From assembly GCA_964406375.1 (NCBI GenBank), contig CAYORM010000014.1, positions 1 to 59,011 on the forward strand: DNA of 59,011 nucleotides, written 5' to 3'. Below, piece by piece: positions 50,022-57,972 of this stretch (positions are counted from its first letter, which is position 1; every line of letters starts with the position of its first letter). The position numbers were made by a program, and so were the translations under genes. A model generated the notes under the pieces. That model did no database searches, was not told where the DNA came from, and saw only the letters and a list, made by a program, of their open reading frames with translations. This DNA comes from CAYORM01 sp964406375. GTDB lineage: Bacteria; Pseudomonadota; Alphaproteobacteria; DSM-16000; Inquilinaceae.

Positions 50022-51220
50022 GAAGCGGGTACCTCGGAGAGCAGCAGCCCGGCATCGGGAGCGATCCTGTGGATCACGCGCAGCCGCTCCGGCGTCACAT
50101 ACATCACGAAACCGACCCGCGCATCGAGCGTCATCGCCTTGAAGACATGGGCGGCCAGCGGATTGAGGTCATTCTCATTGCCGAGCCCGCCGAGATGGCG
50201 GGGCACCGCGCCGACCAGCGCCAGCACCTCATCGGCCAACGGCTGCACCGCGTCGCGCAGCCGCGGATCGGCCACCATCGCCGCCGTGACATCGGCGATG
50301 CGCGCGTCGCGCAGCAGCGCGTCCACGGCGACGATCGCCATCCGTTCGGCGAGCAGCCGCGTCTCGTCCAGCTCCAGCACGCGCAGCACGAGCGCCGATA
50401 CGGTGTCGCGGAAGGCGGGGTCGGCGAGCGTGTCCTCGACGATGCCGGCGAGCGGGGTGTAGTCGAGCTCGCCGCCGAAGGGCACGGTCGGCAGCCAGGC
50501 CCAGTTGGTCTCGAGGAAGCTCCACACCGCCGACTCGACACGGTCGTCGATCACCGCCTCGATCCGGCTGCTCAGATCGTAGCGGGCGATGCGCCGGACC
50601 ATCTCGGCCAGCGCGTCGAACGCCTCCCGGCTGCGCGGATCCTCCCACGCCCCGGTGATCGCGTCGGACATGATCTCCCGCAGGATCGGCCGGTACTCAC
50701 GGGCGAACGCCTCCGACGCCATGATCCGCTCGAGGGTATGGGCGACGCCGTCCTGCACCGCGACGAGACGGGCGCGCAGCTCGGCGCGGGAGGCATCGGA
50801 AGCGGCCACCCACAGTGCCGTCACGTCCGGCGCGAACAGCAGCGGCTCGGTCGCCTCCGCTGCTTCGGCGAGGGGCGTGGTGAACAGCTCGACCCTGAGC
50901 CGGCCATCCGGCCGCAGCGTCGCCGTGCCGTGGCGGATCGCGCCCCGCCCCTCCCGCATCACGAAGACCGGCAGCGTGTGCCAGTCCTCGATGACCGGGC
51001 CGCCGGGCGGCACCTCGTAGAGTCTGATCTCGGACCGGGAATCGGGCAGCGGGACGACGGCACGCGCGGCAGACAGGATGACGGCGATCATCAGCGCCGC
51101 GGCGATCAGTCCGACCAGCCGCGCCGCGCGTTCGTTCCGCAGCGGGGAGAAACCCTGCCGCGGCTGGTGCGCCACCACGCTGCGCCGCACGACAGGCGCC
51201 GGCCGGCTCGCAACCGCCAA
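50018..51220 (-). CDS. Membrane-anchored periplasmic protein coupled to the MlaFE fusion
   Basis: A 400-residue protein of no recognised family. One membrane helix (RLVGLIAAALMIAVILSAAR) at residues 34-53 leaves about 345 residues in the periplasm. The early part has YEVPPGGPVIEDWHTLPVFV and LRPDGRLRVELF; the rest is helical with ATLER-like stretches and LNPLAAHVFKAMTLDARVGF near the C-terminus. I cannot find an MCE/MlaD pattern. The start is TTG 51220, preceded by AGGGGG; downstream GTGs are possible. An ATGA overlap with the MlaFE fusion says the products act together, so it may replace MlaD. Confidence 0.75.
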   Translation of the reverse strand: MAVASRPAPVVRRSVVAHQPRQGFSPLRNERAARLVGLIAAALMIAVILSAARAVVPLPDSRSEIRLYEVPPGGPVIEDWHTLPVFVMREGRGAIRHGTATLRPDGRLRVELFTTPLAEAAEATEPLLFAPDVTALWVAASDASRAELRARLVAVQDGVAHTLERIMASEAFAREYRPILREIMSDAITGAWEDPRSREAFDALAEMVRRIARYDLSSRIEAVIDDRVESAVWSFLETNWAWLPTVPFGGELDYTPLAGIVEDTLADPAFRDTVSALVLRVLELDETRLLAERMAIVAVDALLRDARIADVTAAMVADPRLRDAVQPLADEVLALVGAVPRHLGGLGNENDLNPLAAHVFKAMTLDARVGFVMYVTPERLRVIHRIAPDAGLLLSEVPAS

Positions 51221-51243
51221 TTCCCGTTCCCCCTCAACAAGTT

Positions 51244-51273
51244 GTCGGCGATAGTTGCATCACTGTCGCCAAC
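51244..51273. promoter_or_regulatory. Dyad in the divergent Mla / DUF6524 promoter region
   Basis: GTCGGCGATAGT and ACTGTCGCCAAC pair in 10 of 12 positions around a 6-base centre. It lies 24 bases before the MlaFE operon and 76 before the DUF6524-like gene, in a locally AT-richer stretch. Position and symmetry suggest one regulator controls both directions. No matching regulator gene is close by. Confidence 0.4.
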
Positions 51274-51348
51274 CTCTACTGTATTGCAAAGAATGGTCGT
51301 TGCCGTCAACCCAGCAAACGGTGGCAAATATTTGAAAGAAATGGGCTG

Positions 51349-51879
51349 ATGGCGCAGGATGGTCTGGCCACGGCGGACAGTGCCGACATCCTGGGACGGG
51401 CGGCCGCGACGGCGAATTCAATTGGGAGACGAGGATTGCGCGCCAAGCCAAAGAAATTGCGCCAATTCACCGTCACGTCCTTCCTCATCCGGCTGGTCGC
51501 GACGCTGTTCGTGGTGCTCTCGACTTACAACCCGTCCGGCTTCTCCTATGTCCACTGGCTGCTGCAGGGCCGGCCCGGCGACGCGCTTCTGCAGATCGCC
51601 GTCGCGATCGTTTACGTCGTCGCCTATTACGTGTTCCTGATGACGACGCTGCGGGCGCTGCACGTCTCCGGCATCGTCCTGACCGTGGCCCTCCTGGCCT
51701 CGCTCGTCTGGGTCCTGATCGATATGGGGGCGATCGCCCTGACGGGGATCGGTGACGTCGCCTCGATAGCGCTGTATATGTTCGGGGGGGTGCTCGCCAT
51801 CGGAATGTGCTGGATGCAGATCTATGTGCTGCTCACCGGCCAGGTCAGCGTGGACATGCTGGACAATCCGCGCCGCTGA
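51349..51879 (+). CDS. Small four-helix membrane protein, DUF6524-like (copy 3 of 3)
   Basis: A 176-residue paralogue of the tandem pair at 41.5-42.4 kb. After a polar N-terminus, helix 1 (LIRLVATLFVVLSTYNPSGF) ends with the shared TYNPSGFSYVHW motif; three more helices follow, ending in GMCWMQIYVLLTGQVSVDML, close to the SWSxIxxxLxG pattern of the others. The first 30 residues are absent from the paralogues, so a TTG start at 51436, after GGAG, giving 147 residues, is plausible. It is divergent from the MlaFE operon and 73 bases before mlaA on the same strand, so it is likely to work with them. Confidence 0.75.
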   Translation: MAQDGLATADSADILGRAAATANSIGRRGLRAKPKKLRQFTVTSFLIRLVATLFVVLSTYNPSGFSYVHWLLQGRPGDALLQIAVAIVYVVAYYVFLMTTLRALHVSGIVLTVALLASLVWVLIDMGAIALTGIGDVASIALYMFGGVLAIGMCWMQIYVLLTGQVSVDMLDNPRR

Positions 51880-51952
51880 CGGCCGGCCGGAGGTACCCCG
51901 CCCCCGCTATGGGCGGATGACAACAGACAAACCTCAGCAAGGGAGAGCGGGC

Positions 51953-52972
51953 GTGACGGGAGCGATCAGGGCAGCAAAGGCGACGGGTATGGCGGCCGCG
52001 ATCACGCTGGCCACGGCCTCTGCGGGATGGGCCCAGACGGCCTGGGACCCGCTCGAATCCCTCAACCGCGCCATCTGGAACCTCAACGGTCTGTATATCA
52101 GCGCCGTCTACACGCCCACCGCCTCGTTCTACCAGGACGTGGTGCCGGCGCCGGTCCGCACCGGGATCGACAATGTCTTCACCAATCTGCGCGAGCCGGT
52201 GACAACCATCGGCAGCGCGATCGCCGGCGACTTCCGCAATGCCGGCATCTCGGCCGGGCGCTTCGCGATCAATCTGACGGCAGGCCTCGGCGGCGTCTTC
52301 GACGTCGCAACCGAAATGGGCTGGGTCGCAGCGCCGATGGATATCGGAACCGCGCTCTGCAGGCGCGGTGTCCCGGCCGGCCCCTATCTCGTTCTGCCGA
52401 TCATCGGATCGATCCATCTGCGGGACGGCGCCGGCCTCGCCGCCGCCTATGGCGGCAGCTCGATGGTCCTGCAGGACTGGACCCTTCCCTACATCATCGC
52501 CGACCGCTCGGTGGCGCGGCTGACCGACCCGAACGGCTTCTCCGATGACTACGCCATGCAGCGCGACGCCTATTGGGCGTTCCGCGAGGCGCTGTGCGCG
52601 GGGACCCTGCCGGCCGATACCTTGAAGGCGAGTCCCTTCGGCCAGACGATCCCGATGACGGCCGAGATCGAGGCGCCGGTCCAGGCGATCGAGGCGCCGG
52701 CCATCGAACTGCCGGAGGCACCGGACAGCGCGCCGCCGGCGGACGAGCCGCCCGTCAGCGATTTGCCGGCTGCCGAGCCGCCGTCGGAGGAGGTCCCGCT
52801 GAACGATACCCGGGCGGGCGAAGCACCGACCGGCGCGGCGCCGGCCGGCGCCGCGCCCGGCAGCGAGACACCCGGCAGCGAGACACTCGATAGCGAGACA
52901 CCGGCCGCCGAGGGTTCGACCGAGGGTTCGATCGCCGGTCCGGACGCGGCGGAAGCGGGAGCCCTCCTTTAA
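51953..52972 (+). CDS. mlaA: MlaA (VacJ) family phospholipid-transport protein
   Basis: A 339-residue outer-membrane protein of the MlaA family, which removes mislocalised phospholipids from the outer leaflet. The mature part shows the family core: WDPLESLNRAIWNLNGLYIS, VPAPVRTGIDNVFTNLREPV, FAINLTAGLGGVFDVATEMG and GVPAGPYLVLPIIGSIHLRD. The signal peptide (MAAAITLATASAGWAQ) has no lipobox cysteine, unlike E. coli MlaA. Residues from about 235 are a Pro/Glu/Ala-rich, repetitive tail. GTG 51953 follows GGGAGA by 6 bases; an in-frame ATG at 51917 has no such site. Confidence 0.88.
   Translation: MTGAIRAAKATGMAAAITLATASAGWAQTAWDPLESLNRAIWNLNGLYISAVYTPTASFYQDVVPAPVRTGIDNVFTNLREPVTTIGSAIAGDFRNAGISAGRFAINLTAGLGGVFDVATEMGWVAAPMDIGTALCRRGVPAGPYLVLPIIGSIHLRDGAGLAAAYGGSSMVLQDWTLPYIIADRSVARLTDPNGFSDDYAMQRDAYWAFREALCAGTLPADTLKASPFGQTIPMTAEIEAPVQAIEAPAIELPEAPDSAPPADEPPVSDLPAAEPPSEEVPLNDTRAGEAPTGAAPAGAAPGSETPGSETLDSETPAAEGSTEGSIAGPDAAEAGALL
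52859..52903 (+). repeat. Tandem 15-base repeat in the mlaA tail
   Basis: Three copies of a 15-base unit (GGCAGCGAGACACCC, with two to three changes per later copy) encode Gly-Ser-Glu-Thr-Pro-like repeats in the C-terminal tail of the MlaA protein. Such repeats often vary in number between strains. Confidence 0.8.
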
Positions 52973-52981
52973 GCCGGAGCC

Positions 52982-53007
52982 GCGGCGCCGCCTCCGGGCG
53001 GCGCCGC
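52982..53007. terminator. Strong hairpin after mlaA, between convergent genes
   Basis: GCGGCGCCGCC and GGCGGCGCCGC form a perfect 11-base stem with a TCCG loop, 10 bases past the mlaA stop and directly before the stop of the minus-strand gene. Likely ends both transcripts; no T-run. Confidence 0.7.
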
Positions 53008-53009
53008 CG

Positions 53010-53624
53010 TCAGCCGCCGATCTTGACGACCGGCTTCTCAGACTTTTTCCGGCTGACCTGCAGGAAGACGAGCAGCACCAGGAACAGCCAGAAGTTCAGC
53101 TCGTTCGCGACCCACAGCACATAGTTGAAGAAGTAGACGGTGGCACCGGCCGCCCAGATGACGATCAGCATGTTCCGGGCGCCGTTCGCCGCCGCGCGCA
53201 GCGTTCCGAAGAACAGGAGCGGCAGATAGGCGACGATCGCGGCGCCGATCGCCACCATCAGCGACAGTGACAGGCCGCGCCAAGTGCCGAACGGCCAGGG
53301 CACGAGCTGCGACCAGTCATAGATGCGGGGATCGGCCCGCATGGCGAGGAAGGCATCCGGCGGCAGGTCCCAATAGCCGCCCTTGCGGAAGATCGCGCTC
53401 GCCGTGACCGTCTCGGGGTCGATGTTCGCCGCCAGGACGATGCCGCCGGCGACCACCCCGATGGCGAGCGCCAGGATCTCGATGGCCGGTGTCCAGGGCA
53501 GCCTCGCATCCTGCAGCGTGTTGATGATGCGGCTGCCAATGAAGATCGGCAGGAAGGGCAGGACCGCCAGCACAGCGGCGCCCACCGCGTAGAGCGCGGC
53601 GACGGCGAGGAAATCGTCGCCCAT
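53010..53624 (-). CDS. Uncharacterised polytopic membrane protein
   Basis: A 204-residue membrane protein with about five helices: AALYAVGAAVLAVLPFLPIF, AIEILALAIGVVAGGIVLAA, LSLMVAIGAAIVAYLPLLFF, MLIVIWAAGATVYFFNYVLW and FWLFLVLLVFLQVSRKKSEK. The loop after helix 2 contains FRKGGYWDLPPDAFLAMRAD and may face the periplasm. No family recognised. It is the last gene of a minus-strand operon with a Cache-HAMP-MFS fusion and a periplasmic binding protein, so it could be an accessory subunit. It converges on mlaA. Confidence 0.75.
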   Translation of the reverse strand: MGDDFLAVAALYAVGAAVLAVLPFLPIFIGSRIINTLQDARLPWTPAIEILALAIGVVAGGIVLAANIDPETVTASAIFRKGGYWDLPPDAFLAMRADPRIYDWSQLVPWPFGTWRGLSLSLMVAIGAAIVAYLPLLFFGTLRAAANGARNMLIVIWAAGATVYFFNYVLWVANELNFWLFLVLLVFLQVSRKKSEKPVVKIGG

Positions 53625-53656
53625 GCGTTACCCTCCTCTCCGGCGCCGGGGCGCCG

Positions 53657-53902
53657 TCACAACCCACAGGACCCGTCCGGCGCCTGTCCTTCGGCGCAGT
53701 CCGGCACGTCCTCGGCGCCGGGCGGGTCGTCCAGCCATCGGCTCAGCCCCTGGCCGATCGACACTATCCCCCAGACCATCCCGACGGCGAGCGCCATCCC
53801 GAACACGCCGAACAGGAAGTACCGCGCGCGGTACAGCATCAAGAGGATCGCCGATACCAGCGGCAGGACGATGAAACCCCAGATGAAGAAACTTTCGAGC
53901 AT
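53657..53902 (-). CDS. Small two-helix membrane protein
   Basis: An 81-residue protein with two hydrophobic segments (FFIWGFIVLPLVSAILLMLY and YFLFGVFGMALAVGMVWGIV) joined by a short basic turn, then a polar tail with two cysteines (DVPDCAEGQAPDGSCGL). It sits between the binding-protein gene and a five-helix membrane protein, 32 and 42 bases from its neighbours, all on the same strand. Helix content and position suggest a small subunit of a membrane complex. I find no family match by eye. Confidence 0.7.
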   Translation of the reverse strand: MLESFFIWGFIVLPLVSAILLMLYRARYFLFGVFGMALAVGMVWGIVSIGQGLSRWLDDPPGAEDVPDCAEGQAPDGSCGL

Positions 53903-53944
53903 CGCCGGGCCGGATTCTCCTGGGCACCCGCTCGTACCGGTGCG

Positions 53945-55003
53945 TCAGTGCGGCGGCTCGCCCGCCTTGATGATCTCGGCGAAACGCAGCAGGCCGAGCG
54001 GCGGGTACAGTGCGAGCCGGTGTGCCGCCTCCATATTGACGATCAGCGAGTAGCGCGACAGCCCCTCGATCGGAATTTCCCCGGGATCACGCCCCTCGAA
54101 CAGGATCTCCTCGGCCTTGGCCGCAGTCAGGCTGCCGACATTGTAGTAGCGGCTGACCAGCCCCATCAGTGCATTCGATTCGACGACCGACACCTCGCCC
54201 GCCGCCGCCACCGGGATGCCCGCCTCTATGGCCGCGTTGGTGAACAGGTCGCGATGGACGAGGATGAAGGAGGACGATCCGATATAGAGATAGTCGGCGC
54301 CCTCGGCCGCCAGCTCCTGCACCAGGCCCGGCAAGGCCGCCGGGTCCGGCTTGCCCTCGGCGTCGAGCGGCACCTCGCGCGTCAGCAGCTCGAACCCCAT
54401 CGCCTCCGCGACCGGCCGCAGCTTCTCGACGCTGACGACGGCGTTCACCTCATCCGTGTTGTAGACGACGCCGAGCCTGTCGAAGGGACGGTAGGACTGG
54501 ATCGCCCGCATCTGCACATCCTCGGGCACCACGACCTGCGTGCCCGTGACGTTGCGGCCCGAGCCGGCGACATCCTCGACGACCTTCGCACCGACGGGGT
54601 CGGTGACGATCATGAAGACCACCGGTATGTCGGTGATATGGCGCTCGGGATCGACCGCATCATAGGTGCCGACCGCCTGCAGGGTCACAGTGGTGCCCCA
54701 GGTGAGGACGAGGTCGATGTCCGTCATTTCGGCCTCTTCGACGAGGCCGGGGATCAGTGAGGCATCGGTCGCGACGTCACGCTCGATGAACTCGACCGGC
54801 CGGTCGCGCATCTCGAAGTAGTCCTTGAAGCCGCGGCAGGCATCCTCGCAGCCGCGCCACAGGATCAGCATGATGCGGTAGGGATCATCCTCGGTCGCGG
54901 TGCCGGATCCCGTCTGGGCGGCGGCCGGCGCGGCCAGGATGGCGGCGATTGCCAGCGCAAGGGCGGGAGCCGGGCGGGGCAGGAGGCGGCGGACCGGGTT
55001 CAT
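53945..55003 (-). CDS. Periplasmic binding protein, ABC_sub_bind (DUF534) type
   Basis: A 352-residue exported protein. The signal peptide (ALALAIAAILAAPAAAQ) is followed by a two-domain binding fold of the ABC_sub_bind family, with YRIMLILWRGCEDACRGFKD, IDLVLTWGTTVTLQAVGTYD, DIPVVFMIVTDPVGAKVVED and VSVVESNALMGLVSRYYNVG. Relatives bind tryptophan, tyrosine or other small ligands, usually with an ABC permease and ATPase; neither is present here. ATG 55003 overlaps the stop of the MFS-fusion gene (ATGA), so both are made together. Two cysteines (CEDACRG) may form a disulfide. Confidence 0.87.
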   Translation of the reverse strand: MNPVRRLLPRPAPALALAIAAILAAPAAAQTGSGTATEDDPYRIMLILWRGCEDACRGFKDYFEMRDRPVEFIERDVATDASLIPGLVEEAEMTDIDLVLTWGTTVTLQAVGTYDAVDPERHITDIPVVFMIVTDPVGAKVVEDVAGSGRNVTGTQVVVPEDVQMRAIQSYRPFDRLGVVYNTDEVNAVVSVEKLRPVAEAMGFELLTREVPLDAEGKPDPAALPGLVQELAAEGADYLYIGSSSFILVHRDLFTNAAIEAGIPVAAAGEVSVVESNALMGLVSRYYNVGSLTAAKAEEILFEGRDPGEIPIEGLSRYSLIVNMEAAHRLALYPPLGLLRFAEIIKAGEPPH

Positions 55004-57036
55004 GGCCGTCTTCCGAACATCAGGAGTACAGGCAGGAGGAGGGAGAGTAGCGCGATCGCGGCGCCGATCACGAACAGCGCCTGTTCGAGACCGACCGCCA
55101 CGGCGAGCGCACCGACCAGGATCGGCCCGGCGACACTGCCGATCCGCTCGCTCATCCGCAGCACGGCGAGGATCGTCGTCAGTCCGACCCGCGCGACCTC
55201 GCGGCTGCACAGCTCCGGCACCATCGCGATCTGCGGGGCGATCGAGACGGCATGCGCAAGGGCGAGCAGCACGACGGCCAGGACGACCGGCCAGAATCCG
55301 CCTTCGACCTCGAGCACCATCATCGCGATGCCGGAGAGCAGCGTGCCGCCGGCGACGAACAAGGCGGCCCCGCCGCGCGAATCGACGATGCGGCTGATCC
55401 ACGGCCCGACGAAGATGACGCCGATCGAGTAGAGCATCATGACGCGACCGATCTCGCCCTCGGTGGCATCGAGCCCGGCGAGATAGGTTGGTACCGCGAG
55501 GAAGAGGAAGCCGGTCAGCACGACCTTGCCCGGGATCGCCGCCAACACGACGAGGGCGAGGAAGCGGATGTTGCCGAGCAGTAGGCGCAGCGTGTTCCAG
55601 CCCAGCCCCACCGAGGGCGCCCCCTCCTCGCCGCTCTGCGCCATGCGCCGCAGCATCCGCCAGGCGACCCAGGCGGCAAGCAGCGAAAACGCCGCCGCGA
55701 CGCCGAACACCGCCCGGTAGCCGAGCCGGTCGGCGAGGATGCCGCCCATCGCGGTGCCGCAGATCGAGGCCGACATCAGCGTGCCGACGAAGATCGACAT
55801 GCCGCGCGCCCGCCCCTCGCGCGAGGAGGCGAAGGCGATGTAGCCCTGGCAGGCGATGGTGATCATCGCATAACCCACGGCCGTCACGCCGCGCGCGACC
55901 AGCAGGTGGGTCACCGACTGTGCCAGCGCCGCGCCGACGAAGCCGAGGAAGGCCGGCACGATGCCGAGAAGGAAGATGGCGCGCGCGCCATAGCGATCGA
56001 CCAGCCGGCCCGAGAAGGGCGTCGCCAGCGCCAGAACGCCCATGTAGACCGAGATCGGCAGGCCGGCCATCACCTCCGGCGACAGCCAGGAGACGGGCTC
56101 TGCCAGCGCCGCGACATAGAGCGGCAGGAAGGATTTCTGCAGCTCCTCGGCGAAGACGAAGGCGAATAGCGCGAGCCGCGCGTCGATCGCCGAGGTGACA
56201 GTCGCCTCGCGTACCCGCCCGTCCGGGCTCAGGGAGAAGCGGCTGCCGATCGCCGCTACCCGGGCAGCCACCGCCGCGGTGGCCCCGGCAGTTCGGACGC
56301 GGAGCTGGGCATAGCGTTCGTTGACGCCGATCACCGCCCTGTCGAACAGACGGACCGCTTCGCCGATCTCGTCACGGCCGCGATGCGCCAGCGAACCGCC
56401 GAGATCACCGCGCGCGCCGCGGCCGATCATCAGGGCGAGCTGCCGGATCGGCGAGACGACGCTGGTGAACAGGGCGGCGAGCACGATCTCGAAGGTGACG
56501 AACATCGCCACCAGCAGGATCGTCAGGATGTCGAAGATGACATCGGCGAATTGCCGGTCGATGAACGCACGGTCGAGCCCGATACGAATTACCGCGCCGC
56601 CCGCCGCGTCCGACGGGACCGGACGGCTGACCAGCAACTGTGCTTCGGACCCGTCATCCGGCGGCGCACCGACCAGGGAGAGCGCGGTGCCGTCGCCGCC
56701 GATGAGCGCCACCGAGACGATCTCGGGATGGCGTGCCATCACCTCCGCGAAATAGGCATCGACGCCGACCAGCGCCTCGATCGGTATGCCGTAGCCGATG
56801 CCGCGCGCCACCTCGGCGCCGAGGATGTCGGCGACCGTCTCGGCTTTACCGGTGAGCTCCGGCACCAGCTCGGATTCGAGCGTCTGCTCGGTCGCCCAGG
56901 ACAGCGCGCCGGCCGCAATCAGCAGGATGACAAGGGCGATCGCCAGGATGCGCGCCTCGACGCGCGCGGCGAGGGCGAAGAACGGATCCTTGCGGACATC
57001 CCGATCCTCGGCCCGCGGTGTCGACATGTCGGTCAC
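55000..57036 (-). CDS. Sensor-transporter fusion: Cache-like domain + HAMP + MFS
   Basis: A 678-residue protein. Residues 1-250 resemble a chemoreceptor or histidine-kinase front end: a membrane helix (ARILAIALVILLIAAGALSW), a periplasmic domain with HPEIVSVALIGGDGTALSLV, a second helix, and a HAMP-like segment (SPIRQLALMIGRGARGDLGG, then HRGRDEIGEAVRLFDR). The remaining 400 residues are a twelve-helix major facilitator with GRLVDRYGARAIFLLGIVPA after helix 2 and SREGRARGMSIFVGTLMSAS. No kinase or methyl-accepting output is present. ATGA overlaps join it to the sensor gene before and the binding-protein gene after. Substrate unknown. Confidence 0.85.
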   Translation of the reverse strand: MTDMSTPRAEDRDVRKDPFFALAARVEARILAIALVILLIAAGALSWATEQTLESELVPELTGKAETVADILGAEVARGIGYGIPIEALVGVDAYFAEVMARHPEIVSVALIGGDGTALSLVGAPPDDGSEAQLLVSRPVPSDAAGGAVIRIGLDRAFIDRQFADVIFDILTILLVAMFVTFEIVLAALFTSVVSPIRQLALMIGRGARGDLGGSLAHRGRDEIGEAVRLFDRAVIGVNERYAQLRVRTAGATAAVAARVAAIGSRFSLSPDGRVREATVTSAIDARLALFAFVFAEELQKSFLPLYVAALAEPVSWLSPEVMAGLPISVYMGVLALATPFSGRLVDRYGARAIFLLGIVPAFLGFVGAALAQSVTHLLVARGVTAVGYAMITIACQGYIAFASSREGRARGMSIFVGTLMSASICGTAMGGILADRLGYRAVFGVAAAFSLLAAWVAWRMLRRMAQSGEEGAPSVGLGWNTLRLLLGNIRFLALVVLAAIPGKVVLTGFLFLAVPTYLAGLDATEGEIGRVMMLYSIGVIFVGPWISRIVDSRGGAALFVAGGTLLSGIAMMVLEVEGGFWPVVLAVVLLALAHAVSIAPQIAMVPELCSREVARVGLTTILAVLRMSERIGSVAGPILVGALAVAVGLEQALFVIGAAIALLSLLLPVLLMFGRRP

Positions 57037-57812
57037 GACCGCAGCCCTCCCGCAGCAGCGCCATGTGCCGGGCCCATCTCACGGCCGAGATCCGCCTCAG
57101 CCGCCCCGAGCTCGGCCTCCGCCTCGGCAACGGCGGCGCGGAACCCGTCGATCGACTGGGCGAGGTCGCCCGGCAGGGCGGCGCTCTTGTCGCCCCCCAA
57201 TCCGCGTGCAACGGCGGTCACCAGTCGCCGCAGGTCACCCAGCGCCAGCACGGTGACGGCGACGGCGATCGCCCCGAAGACGGCGAAGATGAGGACCGAG
57301 ACCTGCAGGATCGAGTCACGGACGGTCGCCACGCGCGCCGCTTCGACGGCATTGGAGTAGACGACCGCGACCCCGCCCACGCCCTGCGCATAGCTCGAAT
57401 CGAGACGGTGGCCGAAGATCGTTGTCGCCTCCCCCTCGATCGACCAGCGGCCGTCACTCGCGGTGCGCGCCTGGATCTGGTTCCAGGCGCTCGAGGCCGG
57501 CGGCAGGGCGGAGCCGACCGAGAACAGGATGCGGCCATCGGCGTCGAAGACGGCGACGGTCTCGATCCGCTCGTCGCGGGTTCGTGCCCGCGCCAGGATA
57601 TCGGTGGCCGTTGCCATGTCGGCGAGCGGCAGGCCGAGATCGAGCGCCGCCTCGAGCGATTGCTGGACCTCGTCGACGATGACGTCGACACGCGCGGCGG
57701 TGATGGTGCTGAGCGCTCCATGGAAGCGCAGCACATTGAGGAACGCCACCAGCGCCAGAACCAGCGCCAGCGCGAACACCGCCGTCAGCGAGATCTTGAT
57801 TGTCGATCGCAT
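57033..57812 (-). CDS. Membrane sensor-like protein without output domain
   Basis: A 259-residue protein with a receptor layout: helix 1 (ISLTAVFALALVLALVAFLN), a periplasmic domain of about 130 residues including ERIETVAVFDADGRILFSVG and SSAWNQIQARTASDGRWSIE, helix 2 (ILQVSVLIFAVFGAIAVAVT), then a helical cytoplasmic tail (GDLAQSIDGFRAAVAEAEAE). The periplasmic part resembles Cache domains. There is no kinase, cyclase or methyl-accepting region. It is the first gene of the operon and overlaps the Cache-HAMP-MFS gene (ATGA), so the two probably pair. Preceded by a promoter-like sequence. Confidence 0.8.
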   Translation of the reverse strand: MRSTIKISLTAVFALALVLALVAFLNVLRFHGALSTITAARVDVIVDEVQQSLEAALDLGLPLADMATATDILARARTRDERIETVAVFDADGRILFSVGSALPPASSAWNQIQARTASDGRWSIEGEATTIFGHRLDSSYAQGVGGVAVVYSNAVEAARVATVRDSILQVSVLIFAVFGAIAVAVTVLALGDLRRLVTAVARGLGGDKSAALPGDLAQSIDGFRAAVAEAEAELGAAEADLGREMGPAHGAAAGGLRS

Positions 57813-57887
57813 GCCCGCCCGCGGCCGCCCCGTCCGGAAGGGCGCCCCGCGGCCCCCTCACCGCTTCCGGATGTCGCCGTGGCGGCG

Positions 57888-57916
57888 ATCGTATGATGCG
57901 TACAAGCGAGATACAA
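57888..57916 (-). promoter_or_regulatory. Sigma-70-like promoter for the sensor-MFS operon
   Basis: On the minus strand TTGTAT (57916-57911) and TACGAT (57893-57888) are 17 bases apart, close to the TTGACA-N17-TATAAT pattern. Transcription would start near 57880, giving a leader of about 70 bases before the start at 57812. It lies immediately after the terminator of the upstream ahpD gene. Confidence 0.5.
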
Positions 57917-57955
57917 CGCCCGCGCGGCCGCCGATCATGCGGCCGCGCGCGGGCG
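57917..57955 (-). terminator. Long hairpin after ahpD
   Basis: CGCCCGCGCGGCCGC (57917-57931) pairs with GCGGCCGCGCGCGGGCG (57939-57955), a 15-base stem with a 2-base bulge and a 7-base loop, 17 bases past the ahpD stop and followed on the minus strand by TTGTAT. It should separate the ahpCD transcript from the sensor-MFS operon. Confidence 0.7.
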
Positions 57956-57972
57956 TGGGGGGAGGATGCGGC

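Noticed and set aside
50018..51220. Reading the 400-residue protein as MlaD (MCE domain).
   Set aside because: No glycine-rich MCE core motif or the usual strand pattern after the membrane helix could be seen.
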